DNA of 35,129 nucleotides from Flavobacterium sp. GTDB lineage: Bacteria > Bacteroidota > Bacteroidia > Flavobacteriales > Flavobacteriaceae. The DNA is taken from assembly GCA_017995345.1 (NCBI GenBank), contig JAGOJA010000017.1, positions 1-35,129 of the forward strand. The letters run 5' to 3'. The position numbers and the translations under genes were made by a program. A model generated the notes under the pieces. The model was not told the origin of the DNA. It was given only the letters and a program-made list of their open reading frames with translations, and did not search any database. Shown here one piece after another: positions 25,121 to 34,132 of the stretch; position 1 is the first letter of the stretch, and each line of letters begins with the position of its first letter.

Positions 25121-25463
25121 CTTTAGGTTATTTTAAGTTACTATTTAATTTTAGTTAGAGAAAATCAAGCTTTCATCAATAGTGATTTTTTTTTAACGCT
25201 TGTATCAATATGAAATTACCTTTCTCAGCAGCAAATTTATTACTTTTACACCACTTGAAATATCATTCATAACCTTTTTATTTTGAATTATAAAAAACTA
25301 GAAATAAACAAAAAGAAACTGTTTCGTAATTAAAGTTTGATTAATTGAATCTAGTAGTTTAAATAATTGCCTAAAATATCTTTTATTCCAAGAACATTTA
25401 GACGCGAGATTAACAAGAATACAACCCATTATTTTTTTGTTTTTAGTGACACAAAAATTCTTA
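25121..25463. other. Intergenic region upstream of the porin gene, with a -7 box
   Basis: About 343 AT-rich bases without a gene. The minus strand reads TAAATTTG (complement of 25232-25239), an exact TAnnTTTG match that would give the porin message a leader of about 100 bases. A weak inverted repeat (AAAATCA/TGATTTT around 25157-25195) lies in that leader. Nothing else is recognisable, and no terminator is clear for the aldehyde dehydrogenase gene that ends at 25464. Confidence 0.45.
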
Positions 25464-26816
25464 TTATTCAATAATCAGTGATTTCATATTCATGAATTCT
25501 TTGATTCCGACGGTTCCTAACTCCCTACCATACCCTGATTTTTTTATTCCTCCAAAGGGAACTCTAGAATCCGATCGCACAAGTGAATTTACAAAAACGT
25601 TACCGGCTTCCATCTTTCTTGCTAACTGGAAAGCGTTCTCAAGGTCTTTGGTCCAGATTGACGAAGCCAAGCCATACCGATGATTGTTTGCAATTGTTAC
25701 AGCATCATTTTCGTCTTTGGCTCTAATAACAGTCGCTAGTGGTCCAAAAGTTTCTTCTTGAAAAGCAACAGAATCTACGGTTACAAAATCAATTAATGTG
25801 GGTTGGAAATTACAATTTTCCCTTTCTCCACCGAGTATTAATTTAGCTCCTTGTTGTAAGGATTGTTCCAGTTGATGTTCTAATTTTTCTGCTAAATCCA
25901 ATCGAGCCAACGGTCCCATATTAATTCCTTGTTGTAATGGATTTCCTTGTTGCAACGATTGTATTTTTTGAGCAAAAAGTACTCCAAATTCATCCGCAAC
26001 TTTTTCAGTAACTATAAAACGTTTGGCACAAATACAAGCCTGCCCAGCATTTAGCATTCTGGATTGTGTAGCCACTGTTGCTGCTTTCTCCAGATCAGCA
26101 TCATGCAAAACTATAAAAGCATCTGAACCACCCAGTTCCATAACCGATTTTTTAATGTATTTTCCAGCCAATGAAGCTACAGATGAACCTGCCTTTTCAC
26201 TCCCTGTCAAGGTCACACCACAGATTATATCAGAAGCAATTACACTTTCGACTTGTGGAATATCAATGGTAATTTGTTGAAAAACACCTTTGGGAAAACC
26301 GGCTTCCAAAAATGCGTTTTCAATTGCTTTGGCACAACCAATAACGTTTGGCGCATGTTTCAAAAGCGTTACATTACCCGACATAATTGTTGGAGCTGCA
26401 TAACGCAATACTTGCCAAAAAGGATAATTCCAAGGCATTATTGCAAAGACAACTCCCATTGGATCATAAACTGACAAGCTCTTAAAAGGGGTATCGTAAT
26501 ATTCCTCTTTCAGCATTTGTTCAGCATTTTCAGCATAGAAGTCGCAATTTCCAGCTGATTTTTCTACCTCAGCAATGCTTTCAGATACAATCTTACCCAT
26601 TTCATTGGTAATCAACAATCCTAATTTCTCTTTATTTTCTCTTAAAATACGAGCAAGATTCTGCATCTTATCAGCTCTTTCCTGAAAGGAAGTATTTTTC
26701 CATTCTTTAAAAGCGCGTTCTGATAGTTGTAATTTGCGATTCAATTGCGCATCTGTCAATACTTCATGTACTGCAATCACTTCCTGTGAAAAAGGATTTA
26801 TCGATTTAAATACCAT
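25464..26816 (-). CDS. NAD(P)-dependent aldehyde dehydrogenase, succinate-semialdehyde dehydrogenase-like
   Basis: A 450-residue aldehyde dehydrogenase that oxidises an aldehyde to the acid. The catalytic Cys261 is in G-Q-A-C-I-C and the general base Glu227 in M-E-L-G-G-S-D. The cofactor region P-W-N-Y-P-F-W is at about 128-134 and the conserved E-E-T-F-G-P follows in the last third. The short length and the N-terminus (S-I-N-P-F-S) match the GabD/Sad-like succinate-semialdehyde group. Substrate range cannot be proven from sequence. It follows the aldo/keto reductase gene by 45 bases on the same strand, so the two probably form an operon for aldehyde handling. Confidence 0.9.
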   Translation of the reverse strand: MVFKSINPFSQEVIAVHEVLTDAQLNRKLQLSERAFKEWKNTSFQERADKMQNLARILRENKEKLGLLITNEMGKIVSESIAEVEKSAGNCDFYAENAEQMLKEEYYDTPFKSLSVYDPMGVVFAIMPWNYPFWQVLRYAAPTIMSGNVTLLKHAPNVIGCAKAIENAFLEAGFPKGVFQQITIDIPQVESVIASDIICGVTLTGSEKAGSSVASLAGKYIKKSVMELGGSDAFIVLHDADLEKAATVATQSRMLNAGQACICAKRFIVTEKVADEFGVLFAQKIQSLQQGNPLQQGINMGPLARLDLAEKLEHQLEQSLQQGAKLILGGERENCNFQPTLIDFVTVDSVAFQEETFGPLATVIRAKDENDAVTIANNHRYGLASSIWTKDLENAFQLARKMEAGNVFVNSLVRSDSRVPFGGIKKSGYGRELGTVGIKEFMNMKSLIIE

Positions 26817-26861
26817 CTTTGCTCTATTTGAAATTATTTGTTAAAAACGAGAATCAAATTA

Positions 26862-27818
26862 TTATTCTAAAACACATTCAATTTCCGCTAATTCTGCTTT
26901 GGTAAAATATAGGTTTTGCAAACTTTCAATGTTATTATTTAGTTGACTAACAGAACTTGCACCAATTAGCACTGAAGTAATTCGTTTGTCTTTTAAGATC
27001 CAAGCCAAAGCCATTTGAGCTAAAGTTTGATTTCTTTTTTTGGCAATATCATTTAATGCAATAATTTTTTGAATTTTCATTTCAGAAACATCTTCTAATA
27101 GTAAATGTCCGTTTGGATTAAAGGCTCTGGAATTTTCTGGGATTCCTTTTAAATATTTATCAGTTAAAAGTCCTTGTGCCAAAGGTGAAAAAGCAATGCA
27201 GCCTACTCCTTTTTCTTCGAGAACATCCAATAAACCCTCTTCGGGCTGCCTTACAAACATGGAGTATTTTACTTGATGAATCAAACAAGGCGTGCCTAAG
27301 CGTTTTAGAATTCCAGTTGCTTCCTTAGTTTGTTCGGGATTATAATTAGAAATCCCAGCATACAAAGCTTTCCCGCTTCGAACTGCATAATCCAAAGCCA
27401 TCATGGTTTCTTCCAAAGGAGTTTCAGGATCAAACCGATGGGAATAAAAAATATCTACATAATCCAGATTCATACGTTTTAAACTCTGATCTAAACTGGA
27501 CAATAGATATTTTCGAGACCCCCAATCGCCATAAGGCCCTTTCCACATGGTGTAACCAGCTTTTGTAGAAATAACAATCTCATCGCGAAGATTACCTTGA
27601 AAATTATTTTTTAATATTGTACCAAAATTAGTTTCTGCAGACCCGGGAACAGGGCCATAATTATTGGCTAAATCAAAATGAGTAATTCCTTTATCAAAAG
27701 CGGCTTTGACAATGCTTTCTCCGTTTTCAAAAATATCGACAGAGCCGAAATTATGCCATAATCCGAAAGAAATTTGAGGTAATAACAAACCACTTTTGCC
27801 ACATCTATTGTATTTCAT
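26862..27818 (-). CDS. Aldo/keto reductase, YghZ-like (L-glyceraldehyde-3-phosphate reductase type)
   Basis: A 318-residue NADPH-dependent reductase with a TIM barrel. The catalytic tetrad is visible as Asp49 and Tyr54 (F-D-L-A-N-N-Y-G), Lys86 (S-T-K-A-G) and His127 (F-Y-S-H-R-F-D). The motif M-W-K-G-P-Y-G-D-W-G-S-R-K is diagnostic of the YghZ/Gpr branch, which also includes proteins related to potassium-channel beta subunits. Known members reduce L-glyceraldehyde 3-phosphate and methylglyoxal. It has its own -7 box at 27855-27862 and leads into the aldehyde dehydrogenase gene. Confidence 0.92.
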   Translation of the reverse strand: MKYNRCGKSGLLLPQISFGLWHNFGSVDIFENGESIVKAAFDKGITHFDLANNYGPVPGSAETNFGTILKNNFQGNLRDEIVISTKAGYTMWKGPYGDWGSRKYLLSSLDQSLKRMNLDYVDIFYSHRFDPETPLEETMMALDYAVRSGKALYAGISNYNPEQTKEATGILKRLGTPCLIHQVKYSMFVRQPEEGLLDVLEEKGVGCIAFSPLAQGLLTDKYLKGIPENSRAFNPNGHLLLEDVSEMKIQKIIALNDIAKKRNQTLAQMALAWILKDKRITSVLIGASSVSQLNNNIESLQNLYFTKAELAEIECVLE

Positions 27819-27854
27819 TGTATTTGTTTTTTTTAACTAAAATTCTTGATTATT

Positions 27855-27862
27855 CAAAGTTA
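27855..27862 (-). promoter_or_regulatory. Putative -7 box (TAACTTTG) for the reductase/dehydrogenase pair
   Basis: The minus strand reads TAACTTTG, an exact TAnnTTTG match, 36 bases before the reductase ATG. No clear -33 TTG is present. It lies between the upstream terminator at 27919-27937 and the gene, as expected for an independent unit. Confidence 0.5.
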
Positions 27863-27913
27863 AGCCAACCATTTTTAATTTTCCTTTTTTTAATTTGAAT
27901 AATTTGAATTAAC

Positions 27914-27937
27914 AAAAAACCAGCTTAATAAGCTGGT
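27914..27937 (-). terminator. Terminator of the acyl-CoA carboxylase operon
   Basis: The arms ACCAGCTT (27919-27926) and AAGCTGGT (27930-27937) form an 8-bp stem with a 3-base loop. On the minus strand a T run follows (complement of 27914-27918), 41 bases after the carboxyltransferase stop. Confidence 0.82.
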
Positions 27938-27978
27938 CTTACTATTGAATAACAATACTAAAATTATTTAAAAAGCAA

Positions 27979-29520
27979 TTACAAAGGAATGTTTCCGTGC
28001 TTTCTATTTGGAGTTATACTCACTTTATTTTCGAGCATACTAAAGGCTTTTATCAATTTGCGTCTTGTGTCTTGCGGTAAGATTACCTCATCCACAAAAC
28101 CACGCTGCGCTGCAGTATAAGGATTTGCAAATAATTCAGCATATTCCGCTTCTTTTTCTAAAAGTTTAGCTTCGTGGTCCTCGGCTTCGTTAATTTCTTT
28201 TTTAAAGATAATTTCGCTGGCACCTTTGGCTCCCATCACGGCGACTTCGGCGCTAGGCCATGCAAAATTCATGTCGGCACCAATGTGTTTCGAGTTCATT
28301 ACATCATACGCACCACCGTATGCTTTACGTGTAATTACAGTTACTCTTGGCACGGTGGCTTCGCTCAGCGCATACAATAATTTGGCACCATGAACAATAA
28401 TTCCGTTCCATTCTTGGTCAGTTCCGGGCAAAAATCCTGGTACATCCACTAAAACCAACAACGGAATATTAAAGGCATCGCAAAAACGGGTAAATCGAGC
28501 CGCTTTTTTCGAACTATTCACATCGAGACAACCGGCTAAAATCATCGGTTGATTGGCTATAATCCCAATGCTTTTTCCTCCCAATCGGGCAAAACCAACT
28601 AGGATGTTTTCAGCATAGTTTTTATGAATTTCATAAAACGAATCTTCATCAATAACTCCACCAATCACCTCGTGCATATCGTAAGGTTTGTTGGGGTTAT
28701 CGGGAATAATGTTCGCTAATTTATCCCGTATTTCATCGTTCAGTTCGTAGGGTAAATTGTGTGCTTTTTCCTTATTGCTTTGTGGCAAATAACTCAATAA
28801 GCGTTTCAAATCTTCCAGACATTCCACATCATTTGTAGAAGTGATGTGCGCCACACCAGATTTAGTAGAATGTGTACTTGCTCCTCCCAACTCCTCTGAA
28901 GTCACAGTTTCATTAGTTACGGTTTTTACCACATTTGGACCTGTTACAAACATATAGCTGGTATCTTCAACCATCATCGTAAAATCAGTCATCGCAGGCG
29001 AATATACCGCTCCACCAGCGCAAGGGCCCATAATTGCCGAGATTTGTGGAATCACTCCTGAAGCCTGTACATTTCTATAAAAAATATCGGCGTAACCACC
29101 CAAAGAACGTACACCTTCTTGAATACGCGCGCCACCAGAATCATTTAGTCCAATCATTGGTGCTCCCATTTTGACTGCCATATCCATAACTTTACAGATT
29201 TTCTCGGCATGAGTTTCAGATAATGAACCACCAAAAACGGTAAAATCCTGTGCGAAAATGTAAACCAATCGTCCGTTTATGGTTCCGTATCCTGTGATGA
29301 CACCATCGCCATAATACAGTTCTTTTTCCATTCCAAAATCAGATGTTCGGTGGGTAACTAACATCCCGATTTCCTCAAAAGAACCTTCGTCCATCAAATA
29401 ATTGACGCGTTCTCTTGCCGTTAATTTTTTATTCGAATGTTGTTTTGCAATTCTGTTTTTACCACCACCCAAATGCGCTTCGGTAATTTTATCGTTTAAT
29501 GTTCTTATTTTGTCTTTCAT
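27979..29520 (-). CDS. Acyl-CoA carboxylase carboxyltransferase (beta) subunit, propionyl-CoA type
   Basis: A 513-residue carboxyltransferase that moves the carboxyl group from carboxybiotin to an acyl-CoA. The N-terminal half has K-L-T-A-R-E-R and G-G-A-R-I-Q-E-G, with the oxyanion glycines in G-P-C-A-G-G-A-V-Y. The C-terminal half has G-G-A-Y-D-V-M and [11 protein letters not shown]. The Asp in A-Y-D-V-M is what I remember as favouring propionyl-CoA over longer chains, so the product is probably methylmalonyl-CoA. The frame extends upstream to 29565, but the ATG at 29520 (M-K-D-K-I-R-T-L) matches the usual family start. It is the last gene of the operon, 118 bases after the biotin carboxylase. 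Confidence 0.9.
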   Translation of the reverse strand: MKDKIRTLNDKITEAHLGGGKNRIAKQHSNKKLTARERVNYLMDEGSFEEIGMLVTHRTSDFGMEKELYYGDGVITGYGTINGRLVYIFAQDFTVFGGSLSETHAEKICKVMDMAVKMGAPMIGLNDSGGARIQEGVRSLGGYADIFYRNVQASGVIPQISAIMGPCAGGAVYSPAMTDFTMMVEDTSYMFVTGPNVVKTVTNETVTSEELGGASTHSTKSGVAHITSTNDVECLEDLKRLLSYLPQSNKEKAHNLPYELNDEIRDKLANIIPDNPNKPYDMHEVIGGVIDEDSFYEIHKNYAENILVGFARLGGKSIGIIANQPMILAGCLDVNSSKKAARFTRFCDAFNIPLLVLVDVPGFLPGTDQEWNGIIVHGAKLLYALSEATVPRVTVITRKAYGGAYDVMNSKHIGADMNFAWPSAEVAVMGAKGASEIIFKKEINEAEDHEAKLLEKEAEYAELFANPYTAAQRGFVDEVILPQDTRRKLIKAFSMLENKVSITPNRKHGNIPL

Positions 29521-29638
29521 ATTTGTTTTTTTAACCGCCAATTCGCCAATTTTATTTAAAACCATTTAGAAATTAAGTTTCATTTGGAAAAAATAGTACT
29601 TAATTTTTCTCAATCTCTTAATAGTCAAAAAAAATATT

Positions 29639-31078
29639 TTAATTTAGTAAGCGTACAATTTTTTGATCTTGAAAATACTGTTTCAACGCCACCAAAGCAG
29701 CGATTTCGGCTTCTTGCGCCATTTGCTTTTTCAATACATCCGCATTGTAATAGTTCTTTACAAAATGCGTGTCAAATTTCCCCGATTGAAACGCCTCATG
29801 TTCAAAAACAAATTTCCCGAAAGGCAATGTCGTCTGTACTCCTTCTACCTGATACTCCCCAATCGCCTTGATCATAATTTGAATCGCCTCTTCTCTGGTT
29901 TCACCGTACGTGATTAATTTAGCTAACATTGGATCGTAATAAATAGGAATATCCATTCCTTGTTCAAAACCGTTATCCACACGAATTCCTTCTCCTACAG
30001 GCAATTGATACACATCTAAGCGCCCTACACTCGGCAAAAAATCATTTATAGGATCTTCGGCATAGACCCTTAATTCCATTGCATGTCCTTTTATTTTTAA
30101 GTCTTCTTGTTTGATGGCTAATGCTTCTCCCCTGGCTATTTTGATTTGCAGTTCTACCAAGTCAGTTACTGTAATCCATTCCGTAACGGGATGTTCTACT
30201 TGCAAACGCGTATTCATCTCCAAGAAGTAGAAATTATTATTTTCGTCCAATAAAAATTCGACAGTTCCTGCTCCTAAATAATCACAAGATTTCGCTACCA
30301 AAACGGCCGCTTCACCCATTTTTTTACGCAATTCCGGTGTTAAAACCGACGAAGGCGCTTCTTCTATAACTTTCTGATGGCGACGTTGGATACTGCATTC
30401 TCTTTCGAATAAATACAACACATTACCATGACTGTCTGCCATAATTTGAATTTCTATATGTCTTGGCGAACCCACATATTTTTCGATAAAAACAGATCCA
30501 TCTCCAAAAGCAGCAATCGCTTCACTGATAGCGCGATGCATTTGAGATTCGAACTCCCCTTCACTTTCTACCACACGCATTCCTTTTCCTCCACCACCGG
30601 CAGAAGCTTTAATCAGTATCGGAAAACCAATTGTTTTTGCTGCTACTTTAGCTTTCTCTATATCAGTAATCGCTTCATCAATACCAGGAACCATAGGAAT
30701 ATCATACGCTTTAACAGCATCTTTCGCCGCTAATTTGCTTCCCATTATTTTTATCGCTTTCGACTTTGGACCAATGAATATAATGTTGTTTTTCTCGCAT
30801 TCTTCAGCAAAATCAGCATTCTCACTCAAGAATCCGTAACCAGGATGAATCGCATCCACGTTTAAAGATTTGGCAACCTCTATAATTTTACTTCCTAACA
30901 AATAGGATTGACTAGAAGGTGCTTCTCCAATCCAAACGGATTCATCGGCAAATTTTACGTGTGGTGCATTTCGATCCGCAGTCGAATAAACAGCGACGGT
31001 CTTAATACCCATTTTTTGGGCGGTTTTCATTACCCTGATGGCAATTTCCCCTCTATTGGCAACTAATAGTTTTTTCAT
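29639..31078 (-). CDS. Biotin carboxylase subunit of acyl-CoA carboxylase
   Basis: A 479-residue ATP-dependent biotin carboxylase. It starts K-K-L-L-V-A-N-R-G-E-I-A-I-R and has H-P-G-Y-G-F-L-S-E-N near residues 78-87. The ATP-grasp glycine loop is A-G-G-G-G-K-G-M-R and the active-site region is E-R-E-C-S-I-Q-R-R-H-Q-K. E-M-N-T-R-L-Q-V-E-H is the conserved binding and catalytic stretch. It carries no biotin domain of its own, so it works with the separate carrier encoded 99 bases upstream at 31178. The protein alone cannot tell acetyl- from propionyl-CoA carboxylase; the neighbouring carboxyltransferase favours propionyl-CoA. Confidence 0.94.
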   Translation of the reverse strand: MKKLLVANRGEIAIRVMKTAQKMGIKTVAVYSTADRNAPHVKFADESVWIGEAPSSQSYLLGSKIIEVAKSLNVDAIHPGYGFLSENADFAEECEKNNIIFIGPKSKAIKIMGSKLAAKDAVKAYDIPMVPGIDEAITDIEKAKVAAKTIGFPILIKASAGGGGKGMRVVESEGEFESQMHRAISEAIAAFGDGSVFIEKYVGSPRHIEIQIMADSHGNVLYLFERECSIQRRHQKVIEEAPSSVLTPELRKKMGEAAVLVAKSCDYLGAGTVEFLLDENNNFYFLEMNTRLQVEHPVTEWITVTDLVELQIKIARGEALAIKQEDLKIKGHAMELRVYAEDPINDFLPSVGRLDVYQLPVGEGIRVDNGFEQGMDIPIYYDPMLAKLITYGETREEAIQIMIKAIGEYQVEGVQTTLPFGKFVFEHEAFQSGKFDTHFVKNYYNADVLKKQMAQEAEIAALVALKQYFQDQKIVRLLN

Positions 31079-31177
31079 TTTATATTTTTTAACCGAAGAT
31101 TTGCTAAATGTTAATTCTCAAAAAAATAACCTACTTTGAATGATTCTATTTTTAATTAGCAAATTAGTGGTGTTTTA

Positions 31178-31663
31178 TCATTCAAATTCAATTAACAACT
31201 GTCCTTTATCTACGGCATCTCCCATAAGTACCGAAATGGTTTTGATAACACCATCTCGCGGAGAAAGAAAACTGTTTTCCATTTTCATGGCGCCCAAAAT
31301 TATCAGGTTGTCGTTTTCTTTTACAGTTTGTCCTACCACAACACTGATTTCTAGAATCAATCCAGGCATAGGTGCTTTGATAAAATTGACTTGTTTGGTA
31401 CGTCCTACTTCAAATCCCATTTCTTTAATCAAAATATCCAACGGATTTGAAATAGCAACAACGTACGTATTGTTATTCACTTTTACCGTATAGCTTTTTT
31501 GAAGAAAATCTGAATTAATGATTTCGGCTTTATAAGGGGTGTTTTGATGTAGTATATGAAATTTATTGGCTTCCACACTAACTGCATCCAGTTGAGATAT
31601 ACTTTCCTTTTCTAAATCAAAATGAAAAGCATCATTTACATTTACTTTATAACCAATACTCAT
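31178..31663 (-). CDS. Biotin carboxyl carrier protein subunit
   Basis: A 161-residue biotin carrier. The C-terminal biotinyl domain (about 92-161) starts at K-A-P-M-P-G and carries the biotinylation site Lys127 in G-A-M-K-M-E-N. The N-terminal 90 residues form a small beta-rich domain that probably docks to the carboxylase, as in the multi-subunit propionyl-CoA type enzymes; it is not the classical AccB Pro/Ala-rich linker. First gene of the operon carrier - biotin carboxylase - carboxyltransferase. The radical SAM gene lies 104 bases upstream on the same strand, and no promoter box or terminator in that gap is clear, so read-through is possible. Confidence 0.92.
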   Translation of the reverse strand: MSIGYKVNVNDAFHFDLEKESISQLDAVSVEANKFHILHQNTPYKAEIINSDFLQKSYTVKVNNNTYVVAISNPLDILIKEMGFEVGRTKQVNFIKAPMPGLILEISVVVGQTVKENDNLIILGAMKMENSFLSPRDGVIKTISVLMGDAVDKGQLLIEFE

Positions 31664-31767
31664 ACCTGTATTTATTTAATTGGTTGTAAAAATAAGCAAA
31701 GAAAACGTTTGCGTAATCTAAAAGTAAATTTTTTATGCTAATTTAATATAGTTTCTTTAGAATAACT

Positions 31768-33990
31768 TTACAACACCAATAAACCGTATTCTCGTAGCGT
31801 TTTGACTGGTTTTGAATACCAAAACAGTTCAAAATCTTCTAATTGTGTTTCAAAATCGGCTTTAATTTCTTGGTAATTAAAAATTTTAGCATTTGAAACG
31901 GAAACTTTTAGCAGCATTTCTACCAGCCATTCTCCCTCCATTTTATTCGATTGAATACTGAAACTTTCTTTTTTGTCATGAAAAGTCAAAGTCATCATTT
32001 CCCATGAATTGCCTTTTTTAGATTTTGTAAAATGTTCTAGTGATGGTTTCCCTCCCAACCATACAATTTTGGCAGTGAGTTTAGTATCAAAACCCTCTTC
32101 TTCTTGCAAAGCATTAAAAATAAAATTGGGCAAAATTTTAGACTTTGGGATTTTAAATTCAAACCAATCCTGCAATTCGTAATCAAAACAAATTCCGTGC
32201 ATGAAGTTGAACAAGGATTTCTTGAGGCCAAAACTGAACTTATCATGGTCGATTCCTGTTGCATCCGTGAAATTAATATCATTGTTGGCAAATGTCCCAA
32301 TCACTTCAGTTTCTTTTATTACACCGTATTTTTCAGGATACATTCCCACAGGACTATGTGCTGTCATCGCAAATTGATGCCAAAACCCCGATTGTAAAAC
32401 ACCAACTTCAAACAATTGCCGCACCATTTCCAGACTATCCACAGTTTCCTGAACGGTTTGAGAGGGATAGCCATACATTAAATAGGAATGAACCATCACG
32501 CCCGCTTCGGTAAAATTTCTAGTGACTTTTGCCACTTGTTCAACTGTTACCCCTTTATCAATTAGTTTTAATAATCGATCCGAAGCTACTTCGAGGCCAC
32601 CAGAAACGGCGATGCAACCCGATGCTTTTAGGAGCAAACATAAATCTTTAGTAAAGCTTTTTTCGAACCGAATGTTTGTCCACCACGTCACAGCTAATTT
32701 CCTGCGAAGGATTTCAAGCGACAAAGCACGCATCAAAGCTGGAGGAGCGGCTTCGTCAACAAAATGAAATCCGTTCTCGCCTGTTTGGGCAATCATTTCT
32801 TCTATTCGGTCGCATAATAAATTGGCTGCAACGGGTTCATAGATTTTTACATAATCTAAAGAAATATCGCAAAAAGTACATTTTCCCCAATAGCAACCGT
32901 GCGCCATGGTGAGTTTATTCCAGCGTCCGTCACTCCACATGCGGTGCATTGGATTCACAATTTCGATTACCGAAATGTATTTATCCAAAAGCAAATCCGA
33001 GTAATCTGGCGTTCCCACTTGCGATTGTTTATAATCAGGTTTTATCGAATTGTTTTTATAAACTACCCTTCCGTTTTCTAAAAGCAAGGTTCGTTTGTAT
33101 TGCTTCTCGTCCCACGACTGTGCTTGGGATGACACACTCGAAGTGATAACATTGATAAGTTCTTCGATTGGCATTTCGCCATCATCTAATGTTATAAAAT
33201 CAAAAAACTCAAAAACACGAACATCCGAAAGCGAACGCAATTCCGTATTTGGAAAACCGCCGCCCATTGAAATCTTGATATTTGGATAGTTTTTTTTCAC
33301 CCATTGTGCGCAGCGAAAAGCCGAATATAAATTCCCAGGAAAGGGAACGGAAATTAGAAATAATGTGGGCAGAATGGCTTCAATTCTATCTATTAGAATC
33401 GAAAGCAAAACTTTATCAATATAAGTAGGCTCTTCTTGCAAAGCCTCATACAACTCATCAAAAGAATTCGCAGATCTTCCCAATCGTTCCGCATAGCGGC
33501 TGAAACCAAAATTAGCATCGACACATTCCACAATGAAATCAGAAATGTCTTCAAGATATAATGTCGCCAGATGTTTCGCTTTATCTTGCGTTCCCATGGT
33601 TCCAAAAGCCCAATCTAGTTCTTCCAATTGTGCAAAGCGAGACCCTTCCGGCAGGAAATCTTCCTGACAAATTTGGAGTGCCAAAGTTGGATTTTTTCCT
33701 TGCAAAAAAGCAATTACCGGATCAATCGTTTTTATATATTCGTCTTCTAAAGCGTAAATACGTTTTGAGTTGTCCGAAACTTCACTAACATTAGACTTTA
33801 AACTTGCTTCTTTAAACAAATCCTTTAAACCAGTTTTCGAAAATAATTTTAAAATCACTTCTATCCCTAAATCCGCCTGAACAGACTCAATGTTTTTAGT
33901 ATTCAGAAACCCTTTGATATAAGCAGTTGCCGGATATGGAGTATTCAGTTGGGTAAAAGGAGGCGTGATGAGGAAAATTTTGGTTTTCAA
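31768..33990 (-). CDS. B12-binding-type radical SAM protein of unknown function, TTG start
   Basis: A 740-residue protein. The N-terminus (K-I-F-L-I-T-P-P-F-T) and the Rossmann-like part with I-S-M-G-G-G-F-P-N-T (about residues 205-290) look like a cobalamin-binding domain, but I see no D-x-H-x-x-G ligand motif. A radical SAM core follows with cluster cysteines at 366, 371 and 374 (H-G-C-Y-W-G-K-C-T-F-C). The spacing is CX4CX2C instead of the usual CX3CX2C. About 200 residues after the core have no motif I know. The start is TTG at 33990: no ATG occurs near, the conserved N-terminus begins there, and a promoter box sits 17 bases upstream. Divergent from bshC. The substrate is unknown. Confidence 0.85.
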   Translation of the reverse strand: MKTKIFLITPPFTQLNTPYPATAYIKGFLNTKNIESVQADLGIEVILKLFSKTGLKDLFKEASLKSNVSEVSDNSKRIYALEDEYIKTIDPVIAFLQGKNPTLALQICQEDFLPEGSRFAQLEELDWAFGTMGTQDKAKHLATLYLEDISDFIVECVDANFGFSRYAERLGRSANSFDELYEALQEEPTYIDKVLLSILIDRIEAILPTLFLISVPFPGNLYSAFRCAQWVKKNYPNIKISMGGGFPNTELRSLSDVRVFEFFDFITLDDGEMPIEELINVITSSVSSQAQSWDEKQYKRTLLLENGRVVYKNNSIKPDYKQSQVGTPDYSDLLLDKYISVIEIVNPMHRMWSDGRWNKLTMAHGCYWGKCTFCDISLDYVKIYEPVAANLLCDRIEEMIAQTGENGFHFVDEAAPPALMRALSLEILRRKLAVTWWTNIRFEKSFTKDLCLLLKASGCIAVSGGLEVASDRLLKLIDKGVTVEQVAKVTRNFTEAGVMVHSYLMYGYPSQTVQETVDSLEMVRQLFEVGVLQSGFWHQFAMTAHSPVGMYPEKYGVIKETEVIGTFANNDINFTDATGIDHDKFSFGLKKSLFNFMHGICFDYELQDWFEFKIPKSKILPNFIFNALQEEEGFDTKLTAKIVWLGGKPSLEHFTKSKKGNSWEMMTLTFHDKKESFSIQSNKMEGEWLVEMLLKVSVSNAKIFNYQEIKADFETQLEDFELFWYSKPVKTLREYGLLVL

Positions 33991-34007
33991 AAGAAATAAG
34001 TTTGGTG

Positions 34008-34015
34008 CAAAAATA
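34008..34015 (-). promoter_or_regulatory. Putative -7 box (TATTTTTG) for the radical SAM gene
   Basis: The minus strand reads TATTTTTG, an exact match. A TTG (complement of 34038-34040) lies 22 bases upstream, slightly longer than the usual spacer. The box is 17 bases before the TTG start codon, so the leader is very short and the TTG start is strongly favoured. Confidence 0.55.
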
Positions 34016-34085
34016 AAGGTTAAAAATGGATTCTTAACAATTTAAAAATAGACATTTCCTAAACATATCTTAAACCCAAAAAACT

Positions 34086-34093
34086 TACCTTTG
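34086..34093 (+). promoter_or_regulatory. Putative -7 box (TACCTTTG) for bshC
   Basis: TACCTTTG matches TAnnTTTG and lies 39 bases before the bshC ATG. It is divergent from the box at 34008, with about 70 bases between them. No clear -33 TTG is visible. Confidence 0.5.
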
Positions 34094-34132
34094 CTTTTTC
34101 TTACTTTAGCGACAAATTTAGAAACTCAAAAT

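Noticed and set aside
25157..25195. AAAATCA/TGATTTT inverted repeat followed by a T run, like a plus-strand terminator
   Set aside because: No plus-strand gene runs into it; it lies in the leader of the minus-strand porin gene, and the stem is AT-only and weak.
25445..25480. Short ATTAT/ATAAT inverted repeat at the end of the aldehyde dehydrogenase gene
   Set aside because: A five-base AT stem overlapping the stop codon is not credible as a terminator.
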